A DNA stretch of 49,187 nucleotides from a bacterium (GTDB taxonomy: Bacteria; JACRDZ01; JAQUKH01). Positions 7,646-15,108 of the stretch are shown one piece after another. The notes below the pieces were generated by a model, which saw only the letters and a list, made by a program, of their open reading frames with translations, was not told where the DNA came from and did no database searches. The DNA is taken from positions 1 through 49,187 of the forward strand of contig JAQUKH010000020.1 of assembly GCA_028719205.1 (NCBI GenBank), read 5' to 3'. A program made the translations under genes and the position numbers. The stretch's first letter is position 1; every line of letters starts with the position of its first letter.

Positions 7646-10045
7646 ATGAGACTGAGACCAAATTCTGTCAAAATTACATCAGGTGCAATATTTTTGCTTA
7701 TGATCAATCTGATACAATCAGCCAGGGCAGGCGAAGCAGACCTGATCTTGCCTGATCTATCTTCTGTCAGTTTCTTCAGCATAAACGGGCATTCTCTTCT
7801 TTTATATGGCATGTCGATATGCGTATTCGGATTTATTTTCGGTTTAATACAATTCCTGGATATTAAAAAAATGAACGTTCATTCTTCAATGAAGGATGTT
7901 TCAGAGCACATTTACGAAACCTGTAAAACATATCTGTTCGAGCAGGGAAAGTTTATCCTGATGCTTGAGATAATAATAGGAGTTGTGCTTTTCCTGTATT
8001 TTAAATTGTTAAAAAATCTTTCTCTCACAAGCGTCAGTATTATCCTTCTTTCAAGCCTTATAGGAATAATGGGCAGCTATTTTATTGCATGGTTTGGAAT
8101 GCGCATAAACACCATGGCAAATTCCGCTACCGCTTTTAAAAGTTTAGAAGGGAAACCTTATCCGGTTTCTTCTATACCATTGAAAGCCGGGATGAGTATC
8201 GGAATGCTACTGGTAAGTGTAGAATTATTTCTGATGCTTTGCATCCTTTTATTTATTAAAGCGGAATACGCGGGGCCCTGTTTTATCGGTTTTGCTATCG
8301 GTGAATCGCTGAGCGCGTCGGTGCTTAGGATAGCCGGCGGTATTTTTACGAAAATCGCCGATGTCGGCTCAGACCTTATGAAAATAGCCTTTAACATAAA
8401 AGAAGATGACGCGCGTAACCCGGGTGTTATCGCGGATTGCGCGGGCGATAACGCGGGCGATTCAGTAGGCCCTACCGCGGACGGTTTTGAAACTTACGGC
8501 GTAACCGGAGTCGCACTGATCACCTTTATTTTAGTCGCTGTTAAAGACCCGATCTTCCAGGTACAACTTCTGGTTTGGATCTTCGTAATGCGTTTGATCA
8601 TGATCATCGCAAGCGGCTTATCCTACTGGATAAACAATATATATAATTCCGCGCGTTATTCCAACGCTAAAGAGATGAATTTTGAACTGCCTTTAACTTC
8701 ACTTGTATGGATCACTTCGATTGTATCCGTTATTATGACGTTTATTTTTTCTTATCTTTTGATCCCAAATCTTGGAGACGGAGAGTTGTGGTGGAAACTG
8801 GCGACGATCATTACCTGCGGTACAATGGCCGGAGCGCTCATCCCTGAACTCGTAAAGGTTTTTACTTCTACTGAATCACAGTATGTAAAGAACATTCTGC
8901 ATTTTTCAAGAAAAGGCGGAAGTTCCCTTAATGTTCTCGCCGGATTAACTGCCGGAAATTTCAGCGCCTACTGGATGGGAATAGCTATTATGCTTTTAAT
9001 GGGCATAGCCTTCGGGGTAAGCGGCGAGAATATGGCAATCTATATTCATAATCCGGCAATATTCGCGTTCGGCCTTGTCGCGTTCGGCTTTTTAGGAATG
9101 GGGCCGGTTACCATAGCGGTTGATTCCTACGGCCCTGTGGCTGATAACGCCCAGTCAATTTTTGAACTTTCCGTTATCGAACATATCCCAAATATCAGTA
9201 AAGAAATTGAAAAAACATATGGTTTCAAGCCTGATTTTGAACTGGCTAAACATAACCTTGAAGCCAATGACGGAGCAGGAAATACATTTAAAGCAACATC
9301 CAAACCGGTACTCATCGGCACCGCGGTTGTAGGCGCTACTACCATGATCTTTTCTATCATCGCCATTCTTACTCAAGGTTTAACGATCAATATGGATAAA
9401 TTATCTATCATATATCCTCCTTTTTTCCTGGGGCTTATTGCCGGAGGATCGGTAATTTATTGGTTTACCGGAGCATCCATGCACGCGGTCACCGCAGGCG
9501 CGTATCACGCAGTATCCTTTATAAAGGATAATATAAAACTTGACGGAGAAAAAGCCTCGGAAGAAGCAAGTAAAAAGGTTGTGGAGATTTGCACTAAATT
9601 CGCGCAAAAAGGTATGATAAATATTTTTCTCGCGATCCTCTTCAGCACACTTGCCTTTGCCTGTGTAAACCCATTCTTCTTTATCGGCTACCTTATCGCC
9701 ATCGCCATATTCGGCCTGTTCCAGGCGATCTTTATGGCAAATGCCGGAGGCGCTTGGGACAACGCTAAAAAAGTAGTGGAAGTTGATCACAAGGACGAGA
9801 AAGGGTCAGACTTTCATGCCGCCACGATCGTAGGTGATACTGTCGGCGACCCTTTTAAAGATACTTGTTCAGTCGCCATTAATCCTTTGATAAAATTCAC
9901 TACTCTTTTTGGTTTACTGGCAGTCGAAATAGCCATTGAGTTAAACCAGACATTAAATTATATTCTTGCGGGAATTTTATTCGTTTTTTCCATGTATTTT
10001 ATTTTACGTTCGTTCGGCGATATGACGATCCATAATATTGAATAA
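7646..10045 (+). CDS. hppA: Membrane-bound proton-translocating pyrophosphatase (divergent type)
   Basis: Hydrolyses pyrophosphate and pumps cations (probably H+) across the cytoplasmic membrane. The chosen start follows GGAGG; an ATG four codons upstream overlaps that site. At 799 residues with about 16 hydrophobic segments it is longer than classical forms (about 670-770). Active-site segments are KEDDARNPGVIADCAGDNAGD and, near the C-terminus, NAGGAWDNAKK and GDTVGDPFKDT. The segment GAGNTFKATSK has Lys where K+-dependent enzymes have Ala, which marks K+-independent forms. The GDSVGPTADGFETYG wording differs from plant and classical bacterial enzymes and suggests a separate subfamily. Confidence 0.93.
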   Translation: MRLRPNSVKITSGAIFLLMINLIQSARAGEADLILPDLSSVSFFSINGHSLLLYGMSICVFGFIFGLIQFLDIKKMNVHSSMKDVSEHIYETCKTYLFEQGKFILMLEIIIGVVLFLYFKLLKNLSLTSVSIILLSSLIGIMGSYFIAWFGMRINTMANSATAFKSLEGKPYPVSSIPLKAGMSIGMLLVSVELFLMLCILLFIKAEYAGPCFIGFAIGESLSASVLRIAGGIFTKIADVGSDLMKIAFNIKEDDARNPGVIADCAGDNAGDSVGPTADGFETYGVTGVALITFILVAVKDPIFQVQLLVWIFVMRLIMIIASGLSYWINNIYNSARYSNAKEMNFELPLTSLVWITSIVSVIMTFIFSYLLIPNLGDGELWWKLATIITCGTMAGALIPELVKVFTSTESQYVKNILHFSRKGGSSLNVLAGLTAGNFSAYWMGIAIMLLMGIAFGVSGENMAIYIHNPAIFAFGLVAFGFLGMGPVTIAVDSYGPVADNAQSIFELSVIEHIPNISKEIEKTYGFKPDFELAKHNLEANDGAGNTFKATSKPVLIGTAVVGATTMIFSIIAILTQGLTINMDKLSIIYPPFFLGLIAGGSVIYWFTGASMHAVTAGAYHAVSFIKDNIKLDGEKASEEASKKVVEICTKFAQKGMINIFLAILFSTLAFACVNPFFFIGYLIAIAIFGLFQAIFMANAGGAWDNAKKVVEVDHKDEKGSDFHAATIVGDTVGDPFKDTCSVAINPLIKFTTLFGLLAVEIAIELNQTLNYILAGILFVFSMYFILRSFGDMTIHNIE

Positions 10046-10055
10046 TCAAAAACAG

Positions 10056-10091
10056 ATAATCAGGGGCTCCGAAAACGGAGCCCCTGATTAT
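10056..10091. terminator. Bidirectional terminator between hppA and glnK
   Basis: A perfect 16-bp stem (left arm 10056-10071, right arm 10076-10091) with an AAAA loop, rich in G+C in its inner part and flanked by AT-rich runs on both sides. It serves the two convergent genes hppA and glnK. Confidence 0.92.
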
Positions 10092-10094
10092 TAT

Positions 10095-10436
10095 TTACCC
10101 GATTGCCTCCGGACCTCGTTCATCAGTACGGATACGCACACATTCGTTTAGATCAAGAACAAATATTTTACCGTCACCTGTTTCGCCCGTTTTGGAGCCT
10201 TTGCTGATAGCTTTTATTGTCTTCTCGACAAAATTATCGTTAACAGCGATCTCTAAACGAATTTTTCTTAACAGGTTACCCGTTTCTCTCGCGCTGCGGT
10301 AAACCTCGGTTACACCTTTCTGACGGCCATGCCCTAATACCTCGCTTACCGTGATAAGATTTATGTCGGACTTATATAGTTCTTCTTTTACTTCTTCTAA
10401 TTTATATGGTTGAATTATTGCTATAATTAATTTCAT
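10095..10436 (-). CDS. glnK: Canonical PII nitrogen regulatory protein (GlnK/GlnB)
   Basis: Trimeric signalling protein that senses ATP/ADP and 2-oxoglutarate and usually docks on Amt to block ammonium import. The start at MKLIIAIIQPYKL is chosen because AAAAAGGAG precedes it; an upstream extension would add nine poorly fitting residues. It is 113 residues long. The T-loop keeps the modifiable Tyr (GVTEVYRSARE), the B-loop reads TGETGDGKIF and the C-loop RIRTDERG. It follows amt on the same strand with 95 bases between, the classic amt-glnK pair. Its leader carries the two-hairpin element at 10454-10530. Confidence 0.96.
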   Translation of the reverse strand: MKLIIAIIQPYKLEEVKEELYKSDINLITVSEVLGHGRQKGVTEVYRSARETGNLLRKIRLEIAVNDNFVEKTIKAISKGSKTGETGDGKIFVLDLNECVRIRTDERGPEAIG

Positions 10437-10453
10437 TGTTTTCTCCTTTTTCA

Positions 10454-10530
10454 ATGAGCACATTACTTATGGAACACGAAGTGTGAACAGAAGTAATAGT
10501 GCGAATTGAACCCCGATGAACATCGGGGTC
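10454..10530 (-). repeat. Two-hairpin leader element, copy at glnK
   Basis: Read on the minus strand: hairpin 1 ACCCCGATG / CATCGGGGT (10510-10529), linker TCAATTC, then an extended hairpin closed by GCAC / GTGC (10458-10502) with inner ATTACTT / AAGTAAT pairing, then CTCATT and the ribosome binding site of glnK. The same framework occurs before the APC-PII gene with a different but still paired inner stem, and in a shorter form before amt. Confidence 0.75.
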
Positions 10531-10531
10531 T

Positions 10532-11761
10532 TCATTCCAATATTGTATACGCCCTCTCATGATGCTGGGTAAGATCCAGCCCCATAAGTTCTTCTTTTTC
10601 GGTAACACGCATACCGATCATTAAATCCACAACTTTATAAATAATCACAGTTAATATAACAGAATATACTATTGTAGCCAGAACAGTAACCGCCTGAACC
10701 ATAAACTGTTTAGGATTCCCGAAAAATAAACCGTCCGCACCGGCTGGATTTACCGCCTTTGAGGCAAATAATCCGGTAGCCAACGCGCCCCATATGCCTC
10801 CCATACAATGCACTCCAAAAACATCCAGCGAATCGTCGTATTTCAAAGCTGGTTTTATAACACTTACGGCAAAAAAACATATAACGCTGACAAACATTCC
10901 TATAACAATCGCTGACATTACACTGACAAATCCCGCAGCCGGAGTGATGGCAACCAAACCCGCCACAATACCACTCACCGTCCCAAAAATTGTAGGTTTA
11001 CCGTTTTTCAACCATTCAATAATTGCCCAGGTCAGCCCCGCGGCAGCCGCTGAAGTATTAGTAACTACAAAAGCGTTAACCGCCAATCCATTCGCGGCAA
11101 GGGCGCTACCCGCATTAAAACCGAACCAGCCAAACCATAATAAACCGGTCCCTAAAACGATAAAAGGCAAATTATGCGGAGTTGGCGTGCTGTGTTCGAT
11201 ATTTTTCCGTCTGCCGATCAAAATTGCTGTAACTAAAGCGGCAACACCCGCGCTTATATGAACAACTGTTCCTCCGGCAAAATCAAGCGCGCCCATATTT
11301 TTAAACCATCCGCCGACTCCCCATACCCAATGGCAAACGGGATTATAAACAAGGGTCGCCCACAAAATTGTAAATAACAAAAATGCTGAAAATTTCATCC
11401 TCTCGGCAAAAGCACCGATGATCAAGGCAGGCGTAATTATGGCAAACATTCCCTGATATATCATGAATGCCTGGTGAGGAATAGTCGCGGCATAATCCGC
11501 ATAAGGTTCAAAACCCACCCCGTTCAAACCAAGCCACTGAAGGCCACCAATAAATCCATTTCCAGGAGCAAATGATAAACTGTAACCGTATACGACCCAT
11601 TCAATGCTTATTACGCATAGAATTATAAAACATTGCATTAAAATACCTAATATATTTTTTCTTCTAACCATTCCGCCATAGAAAAATGCCAGTGCCGGGG
11701 TCATTAGCATTACTAATGCCGCTGAAAACAAAACGAAAGCTGTGTCACCTGAATTTATCAT
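10532..11761 (-). CDS. amt: Ammonium transporter Amt
   Basis: Trimeric membrane channel for ammonium. It is 409 residues with about 11 membrane segments. Family landmarks are FFYGGMVRRKN near the N-terminus, DFAGGTVVHISAG with the first pore His and the conserved Asp, and DVFGVHCMGGIWG with the second pore His. No long signal peptide is present, and the C-terminal tail is cytoplasmic as needed for PII docking. glnK follows. The leader is complex: an alternative promoter, tandem ANTAR-type hairpins, an intrinsic terminator and the two-hairpin element precede the ATG, so transcription elongation and possibly translation are regulated. Confidence 0.97.
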   Translation of the reverse strand: MINSGDTAFVLFSAALVMLMTPALAFFYGGMVRRKNILGILMQCFIILCVISIEWVVYGYSLSFAPGNGFIGGLQWLGLNGVGFEPYADYAATIPHQAFMIYQGMFAIITPALIIGAFAERMKFSAFLLFTILWATLVYNPVCHWVWGVGGWFKNMGALDFAGGTVVHISAGVAALVTAILIGRRKNIEHSTPTPHNLPFIVLGTGLLWFGWFGFNAGSALAANGLAVNAFVVTNTSAAAAGLTWAIIEWLKNGKPTIFGTVSGIVAGLVAITPAAGFVSVMSAIVIGMFVSVICFFAVSVIKPALKYDDSLDVFGVHCMGGIWGALATGLFASKAVNPAGADGLFFGNPKQFMVQAVTVLATIVYSVILTVIIYKVVDLMIGMRVTEKEELMGLDLTQHHERAYTILE

Positions 11762-11772
11762 TTTATCCTCTC

Positions 11773-11826
11773 AAATGAGTCCCGATAACAATCGGGACGA
11801 GTTTGACCCCGATTTTACATCGGGGC
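11773..11826 (-). repeat. Two-hairpin leader element, copy at amt
   Basis: On the minus strand, hairpin CCCCGAT / ATCGGGG (11807-11825) is followed by the linker TCAAACTC, hairpin GTCCCGAT / ATCGGGAC (11779-11798) and then CTCATTTGAGAGG, which includes the amt ribosome binding site. Order and flanks match the copies at glnK and the APC-PII gene. Confidence 0.7.
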
Positions 11827-11897
11827 ATGTTTTAGTTTATACTTTGCCTTCTTTGATAACTTACTCATTTATATATACAACTGTATAAATACAAGGC

Positions 11898-11945
11898 AAA
11901 AAAAAGACGCGCATAAAAGACATAATTGTCTTTGATGAACGCCTC
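11898..11945 (-). terminator. Regulated intrinsic terminator in the amt leader
   Basis: The minus-strand stem starts AGGCGTTCATC and returns with GATGCGCGTCT-like pairing (15 of 17 positions paired) around the inner stem AAAGAC / GTCTTT, followed by eight Us. Its 5' arm contains GTTCAT, which is also the 3' arm of the upstream hairpin P2, so the two folds exclude each other. Confidence 0.85.
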
Positions 11946-11985
11946 TGTTCATTGCTTATATTTTATTCAGCACTGCATTGTGCCT
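11935..11985 (-). promoter_or_regulatory. Tandem ANTAR-type hairpins in the amt leader
   Basis: P1 (about 11969-11985) is GGCAC[AATGCA]GTGCT. P2 (11935-11952) is ATGAAC[AGAGGC]GTTCAT. Both loops have six bases with A at 1 and G at 4, the established recognition pattern for ANTAR antiterminator proteins. P2 overlaps the 5' arm of the terminator that follows. Ammonium and nitrogen genes are known ANTAR targets. Confidence 0.82.
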
Positions 11986-12015
11986 GATTATTTGATTAAA
12001 CAATTGTATTATTAA

Positions 12016-12049
12016 TAATACAAGTAAAATATTACCTATTTTGGTAACC
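12016..12049 (-). promoter_or_regulatory. amt promoter of the GGTTACC-N16-TACTTGTAT class
   Basis: GGTTACC (12043-12049) and TACTTGTAT (12016-12024 region) are 16 bases apart on the minus strand, identical to the kdp and barrel-protein promoters. The first ANTAR-type hairpin begins about 30 bases downstream. Confidence 0.7.
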
Positions 12050-12058
12050 TAATAGTTT

Positions 12059-12397
12059 TTACAAAGCTTTTTCGCCTTTTTCGCCTGTTCTGATCCTTAT
12101 GGCATTTTCAATATTGTGTATAAATATTTTCCCGTCTCCAATTTCACCTGTTTTTAAATTATCAATTATTGTATTAACAATCGCTTCCACATCCTTATTG
12201 TTAACAACAAGTTCCAGTTTTGTTTTAGACATAAGTTCCACGCTAGAATCTTCACCTTGCCGCTTACAGGTTACACCTTTCTGCCTGCCATATCCTTCTA
12301 TCTCTGTAATCGTTATACCCAAGTAACCGACTGTTTCTAAAACCTTAAACACTATATCGAGTTTTTCAGGCCGAATTATCACCTCTATTTTTTTCAT
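12059..12397 (-). CDS. PII-family protein with divergent T-loop
   Basis: This 112-residue PII homologue keeps the nucleotide-binding parts: GYGRQKGVT before the T-loop, TGEIGDGKIF (B-loop) and RIRTGEKG (C-loop). The T-loop reads GVTCKRQGEDSSVELMSK and lacks the Tyr used for uridylylation, so partner choice and covalent control should differ from glnK. GAGG lies upstream of the ATG. It sits between amt and a small HTH gene; the amt promoter lies in its 3' flank. Its partner could be amt, the APC permease or an enzyme; the sequence does not say. Confidence 0.92.
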   Translation of the reverse strand: MKKIEVIIRPEKLDIVFKVLETVGYLGITITEIEGYGRQKGVTCKRQGEDSSVELMSKTKLELVVNNKDVEAIVNTIIDNLKTGEIGDGKIFIHNIENAIRIRTGEKGEKAL

Positions 12398-12453
12398 TTT
12401 TTATTACCTCAATTATTTAATTAAACAAATGAATAAACGAAAGGCAAAAAAAA

Positions 12454-12633
12454 TTAATCTATTTCCAATTTTGTTTTTACCAGATTCGCGTAAACTTTAT
12501 TGATGCGATTAGTCTTTAACCATCTTTCGATTGTAGCGATCTGCACATCAAGGATCTTAGACAGATCATAAAGCGTGTATTTCTTGACCTCTTTTATCCT
12601 GATTATTTTTTCAATTAATTCTTTATCTATCAT
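12454..12633 (-). CDS. 59-residue helix-turn-helix protein
   Basis: The frame opens at an ATG preceded by AGGA with six-base spacing and encodes 59 residues. The core (about residues 18-45) reads YTLYDLSKILDVQIATIERW, a plain helix-turn-helix of the kind seen in MerR/Xre-like or excisionase-like DNA-binding proteins. There is no other domain. It is flanked by two PII genes on the same strand, 56 bases before the next PII gene, so it is likely co-transcribed with them and may regulate the island. I cannot assign a family more exactly. Confidence 0.75.
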   Translation of the reverse strand: MIDKELIEKIIRIKEVKKYTLYDLSKILDVQIATIERWLKTNRINKVYANLVKTKLEID

Positions 12634-12648
12634 GTTATTTCCTAAAAT

Positions 12649-12680
12649 TGGTAGGGGAGGGTTTCAACCCCGCCCCTACA
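12649..12680. repeat. Short TGTAGGGG-type palindromic element, copy 3
   Basis: GGTAGGGG at one end, CCCCTACA at the other, with an inner GGGTTTCAACCC palindrome. It separates the PII gene at 12689 from the HTH gene. Confidence 0.65.
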
Positions 12681-12688
12681 TTAATAAT

Positions 12689-13027
12689 TTACAATGCTTT
12701 TTCACCTTTTTCTCTGGTGCGTATCCTTACTACATCTTCAACAGGATATATAAATATTTTACCATCTCCTATTTTTCCTGTAAAAGCGGCTTCACATATA
12801 GCGTTAATAATCTTATCCAAATCCTCATCTTTTGTCACGATCTCGATCTTTGCCTTGTTGATCAATTCCATTTTATATGTTTTACCGCGTAATTTCTGTT
12901 CCAGGCCTTTCTGTTTCCCGTGCCCTTCAACCTCGCTGATCATCAAACCCGGGTGGCCGACTTTCTCTAAAATAGAAATTACGTCGCCGACTTTCGAAGG
13001 CCGGATCACTGCTTCTATTTTTTTCAT
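12689..13027 (-). CDS. PII-family protein with divergent T-loop
   Basis: A second 112-residue PII homologue in the cluster. It keeps GHGKQKGL, TGKIGDGKIF and RIRTREKG for nucleotide binding. The T-loop region GLEQKLRGKTYKMELINK is highly basic and differs from both glnK and the PII at 12059; its only Tyr is not in the canonical context. AAAGGA precedes the ATG. The gene lies 74 bases after the APC-PII fusion gene and may be read from the same transcript. Confidence 0.92.
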   Translation of the reverse strand: MKKIEAVIRPSKVGDVISILEKVGHPGLMISEVEGHGKQKGLEQKLRGKTYKMELINKAKIEIVTKDEDLDKIINAICEAAFTGKIGDGKIFIYPVEDVVRIRTREKGEKAL

Positions 13028-13042
13028 TTTATATTCCTTTCA

Positions 13043-13088
13043 TTGGGCGGGTTTACCTGCCCGCCGCAGGCAGGAAACCCGCCCTTAC
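13043..13088. repeat. GGGCGGGT palindromic element, copy 4
   Basis: A nested palindrome: outer arms GGGCGGGTTT and AAACCCGCCC, inner arms CCTGCC and GGCAGG. It ends CCCTTACA rather than CCCCTACA, so it is a diverged relative of the other copies. It lies between the APC-PII gene and the following PII gene. Confidence 0.65.
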
Positions 13089-13101
13089 AGATTATATTAA
13101 T

Positions 13102-14970
13102 TTATATTGCCTTTACTCCCATCTCTCCTGTACGTATACGCATGACTTCCGACGCGTCGGTCACAAATATTTTACCATCCCCAATATTCCCCGTACGGGC
13201 CGCTTCGCTTATAATATCCATAATTTTAGGTACATCCCACTCTTTGACAACAACATCTATCCTTATTTTTGGAAGGAAATTTATTGTATCACTGCCAGGA
13301 TCTCCATCAGCTTTACCTTTTTGCCGTCCGAAACCTTTTACCTTAGTTACTGTCATTCCCATAATAAAATCTTCCTCTTTAAGAACTTCAACAACAAGGT
13401 TAAGATAATCCGGCCGGATCATACACGACACCATTTTTAAACGGTTTGTTTTACGAACGGTGGTTACCGCTACATAAAGAACAGTTATTAACGCCCATGC
13501 GCCGGCAATAACAAAACAGATCTGCGCTTCCGCCTTTGAATCAGCATTACCAATAGAATACAAATAAATTATCGCGGCAAGCATAATAACGTTTGTTATA
13601 ACTCCCAATACCGGAACAATAACATGTTTTACAACACTGAAATCCTTTCTATCTTTGAACGCTACGATAGTCCAGATACATGTCAAACCATAAAGAACAA
13701 ACGTTCCGAAATTTGATGCAAGTGTAATACCAACTAAACCGACTACCGACCGGATACCAACGGCCGCGATTATCGACGTGGCTATTATCAATACAGCCAG
13801 TGTCATGTAAGGAACACCTGTCTCCGCGTGCAAAAAAGAGAAGTCTTTCGGCAGTTCCCGGTCATCAGCCATACCCGCAGTTACCCGTATGGCGGTATTC
13901 ATACAACTCAAGGTCGTACCTATTATCGCGATTGCTACAGTAAGTGCCATGGTGATCATCAAGCCGAATCCGATCCCGTTAAAGAGAGAATTACCAAGGA
14001 TCTTTGTAAGGTCTCCGATCGGCGCACTTGACGCCGCAGCCGCCGCCATACCGGTCAGTGTGGTCCCGTTAACTAAAACTGTTAACTTTTCATTAACCAT
14101 ATATCCCGCAGCTAAATACTCCAGTAGATAAGCAAACAATCCCTGGATCACAAGAGAAAGTATAATCGCTTTCGGTAATGTATTCTGCGGGTTTTCGGTT
14201 TCTGATGCTAAAGCAGTACAGCTCTCAAAACCAACAAGGATCAAAATCGCGATTGTGGACTGGATAAGCACACCGTTAAACGAATGCGGTTTAATTACAT
14301 CAATCGCGCCCGAAAAGGACCATTGAGCTGCAACCTGTGGATTTGAAATTCGATACCATATGGCCAATCCGCTGAAAATAACTAACGCGGCCCATTGGAT
14401 AATATTGATCCAAAGCGCTGTAGTTGTTGAACCGGTTATTCCGCGATATGCAATGTATCCTGTTACAGCTGAAAATATGATACAAAATAATGTAAGGGTC
14501 GATACTGATAAAGCTGCTCCGGTAAACTGTGTATAAATATACCCGACAAGAGTCGCCATCATCGCCACCATAACCCCCGGATATACCCAATAGAAAAGAT
14601 GCGCCGACCAGCCTGTAACGATCTTTGCGATACGGGCAATTGATTTAGGCCCGCTTTCTTTTTCTTTACGGCTGTCCAAAAAAGCCCTTTCGGCAAAATA
14701 GACACAGCTTGCAAAACCCGCTTCGGGATAAATTCTCGCGAGTTCCGCGTACGCGAGAGCAGTCAGCATCGCGACTATCAAGGCAAGTACAATACCGGCC
14801 CAGATATCACTCGCGACCGATGCCCCGTTTGGAGCCGTGGCCGCTGCCTGCAGCTGGAAAGTGATCCATAAAAACGCCCCGGGCGCTATTAAAGCCATCG
14901 CGTTCACCGTAGCACCTAACAATCCCAGTTTAGGTTTTACTGTTTTTGTTGTAATTTCATTGTTTGACAT
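13102..14970 (-). CDS. APC-family amino acid permease fused to a C-terminal PII domain
   Basis: A 622-residue fusion. Residues 1 to about 505 form an APC-superfamily permease with about 12 membrane helices, including the helix-1 region LGLLGATVNAMALIAPGAF and the segment LVGFESCTALASETENPQNTLPKAI typical of amino acid/polyamine transporters. Residues from about 512 form a complete PII domain: KMVSCMIRPDYLN, GFGRQKG, TGNIGDGKIF and RIRTGEMG. The T-loop (KADGDPGSDTINFLPK) lacks the canonical Tyr. The frame is continuous, so this is not a sequencing join. A covalent PII could gate the permease with 2-oxoglutarate and adenylate state. The substrate is unknown. GGAGG precedes the ATG, and a two-hairpin element lies before it. 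Confidence 0.95.
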   Translation of the reverse strand: MSNNEITTKTVKPKLGLLGATVNAMALIAPGAFLWITFQLQAAATAPNGASVASDIWAGIVLALIVAMLTALAYAELARIYPEAGFASCVYFAERAFLDSRKEKESGPKSIARIAKIVTGWSAHLFYWVYPGVMVAMMATLVGYIYTQFTGAALSVSTLTLFCIIFSAVTGYIAYRGITGSTTTALWINIIQWAALVIFSGLAIWYRISNPQVAAQWSFSGAIDVIKPHSFNGVLIQSTIAILILVGFESCTALASETENPQNTLPKAIILSLVIQGLFAYLLEYLAAGYMVNEKLTVLVNGTTLTGMAAAAASSAPIGDLTKILGNSLFNGIGFGLMITMALTVAIAIIGTTLSCMNTAIRVTAGMADDRELPKDFSFLHAETGVPYMTLAVLIIATSIIAAVGIRSVVGLVGITLASNFGTFVLYGLTCIWTIVAFKDRKDFSVVKHVIVPVLGVITNVIMLAAIIYLYSIGNADSKAEAQICFVIAGAWALITVLYVAVTTVRKTNRLKMVSCMIRPDYLNLVVEVLKEEDFIMGMTVTKVKGFGRQKGKADGDPGSDTINFLPKIRIDVVVKEWDVPKIMDIISEAARTGNIGDGKIFVTDASEVMRIRTGEMGVKAI

Positions 14971-14987
14971 AAGAATTCCTCCTTTTT

Positions 14988-15056
14988 AATGAGCACATCG
15001 TCCCGATGTCCTTCGGGATGATAGTGCGAATTGAACCCCGATGCAACATCGGGGTC
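14988..15056 (-). repeat. Two-hairpin leader element, copy at the APC-PII gene
   Basis: On the minus strand, hairpin ACCCCGATG / CATCGGGGT (15035-15055) is followed by TTCAATTC and a second hairpin closed by GCAC / GTGC (14993-15027) whose inner stem is TCCCGA / TCGGGA. CTCATT and the GGAGG site follow. Compared with the glnK copy the closing pairs and flanks are identical, while the inner stem has changed on both sides and still pairs. Confidence 0.75.
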
Positions 15057-15108
15057 TAATTCAGTCTACAATTCAGCTTCGCTTTTAACTTGCTAAATTA
15101 TGACTTCA

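Noticed and set aside
9401-9790. A 129-codon minus-strand frame opposite hppA
   Set aside because: Antisense to the conserved C-terminal part of the pyrophosphatase, with no ribosome binding site.
10794-11261. A 155-codon open frame on the plus strand opposite amt
   Set aside because: It is antisense to clear membrane-helix coding sequence of amt; its composition (Thr/Pro/Ala-rich) is what the complement of hydrophobic codons gives.
13102-14970. APC-PII fusion as an assembly or frameshift artefact
   Set aside because: The frame is continuous over the junction, the linker is plausible, and separate PII genes with their own starts lie next to it.
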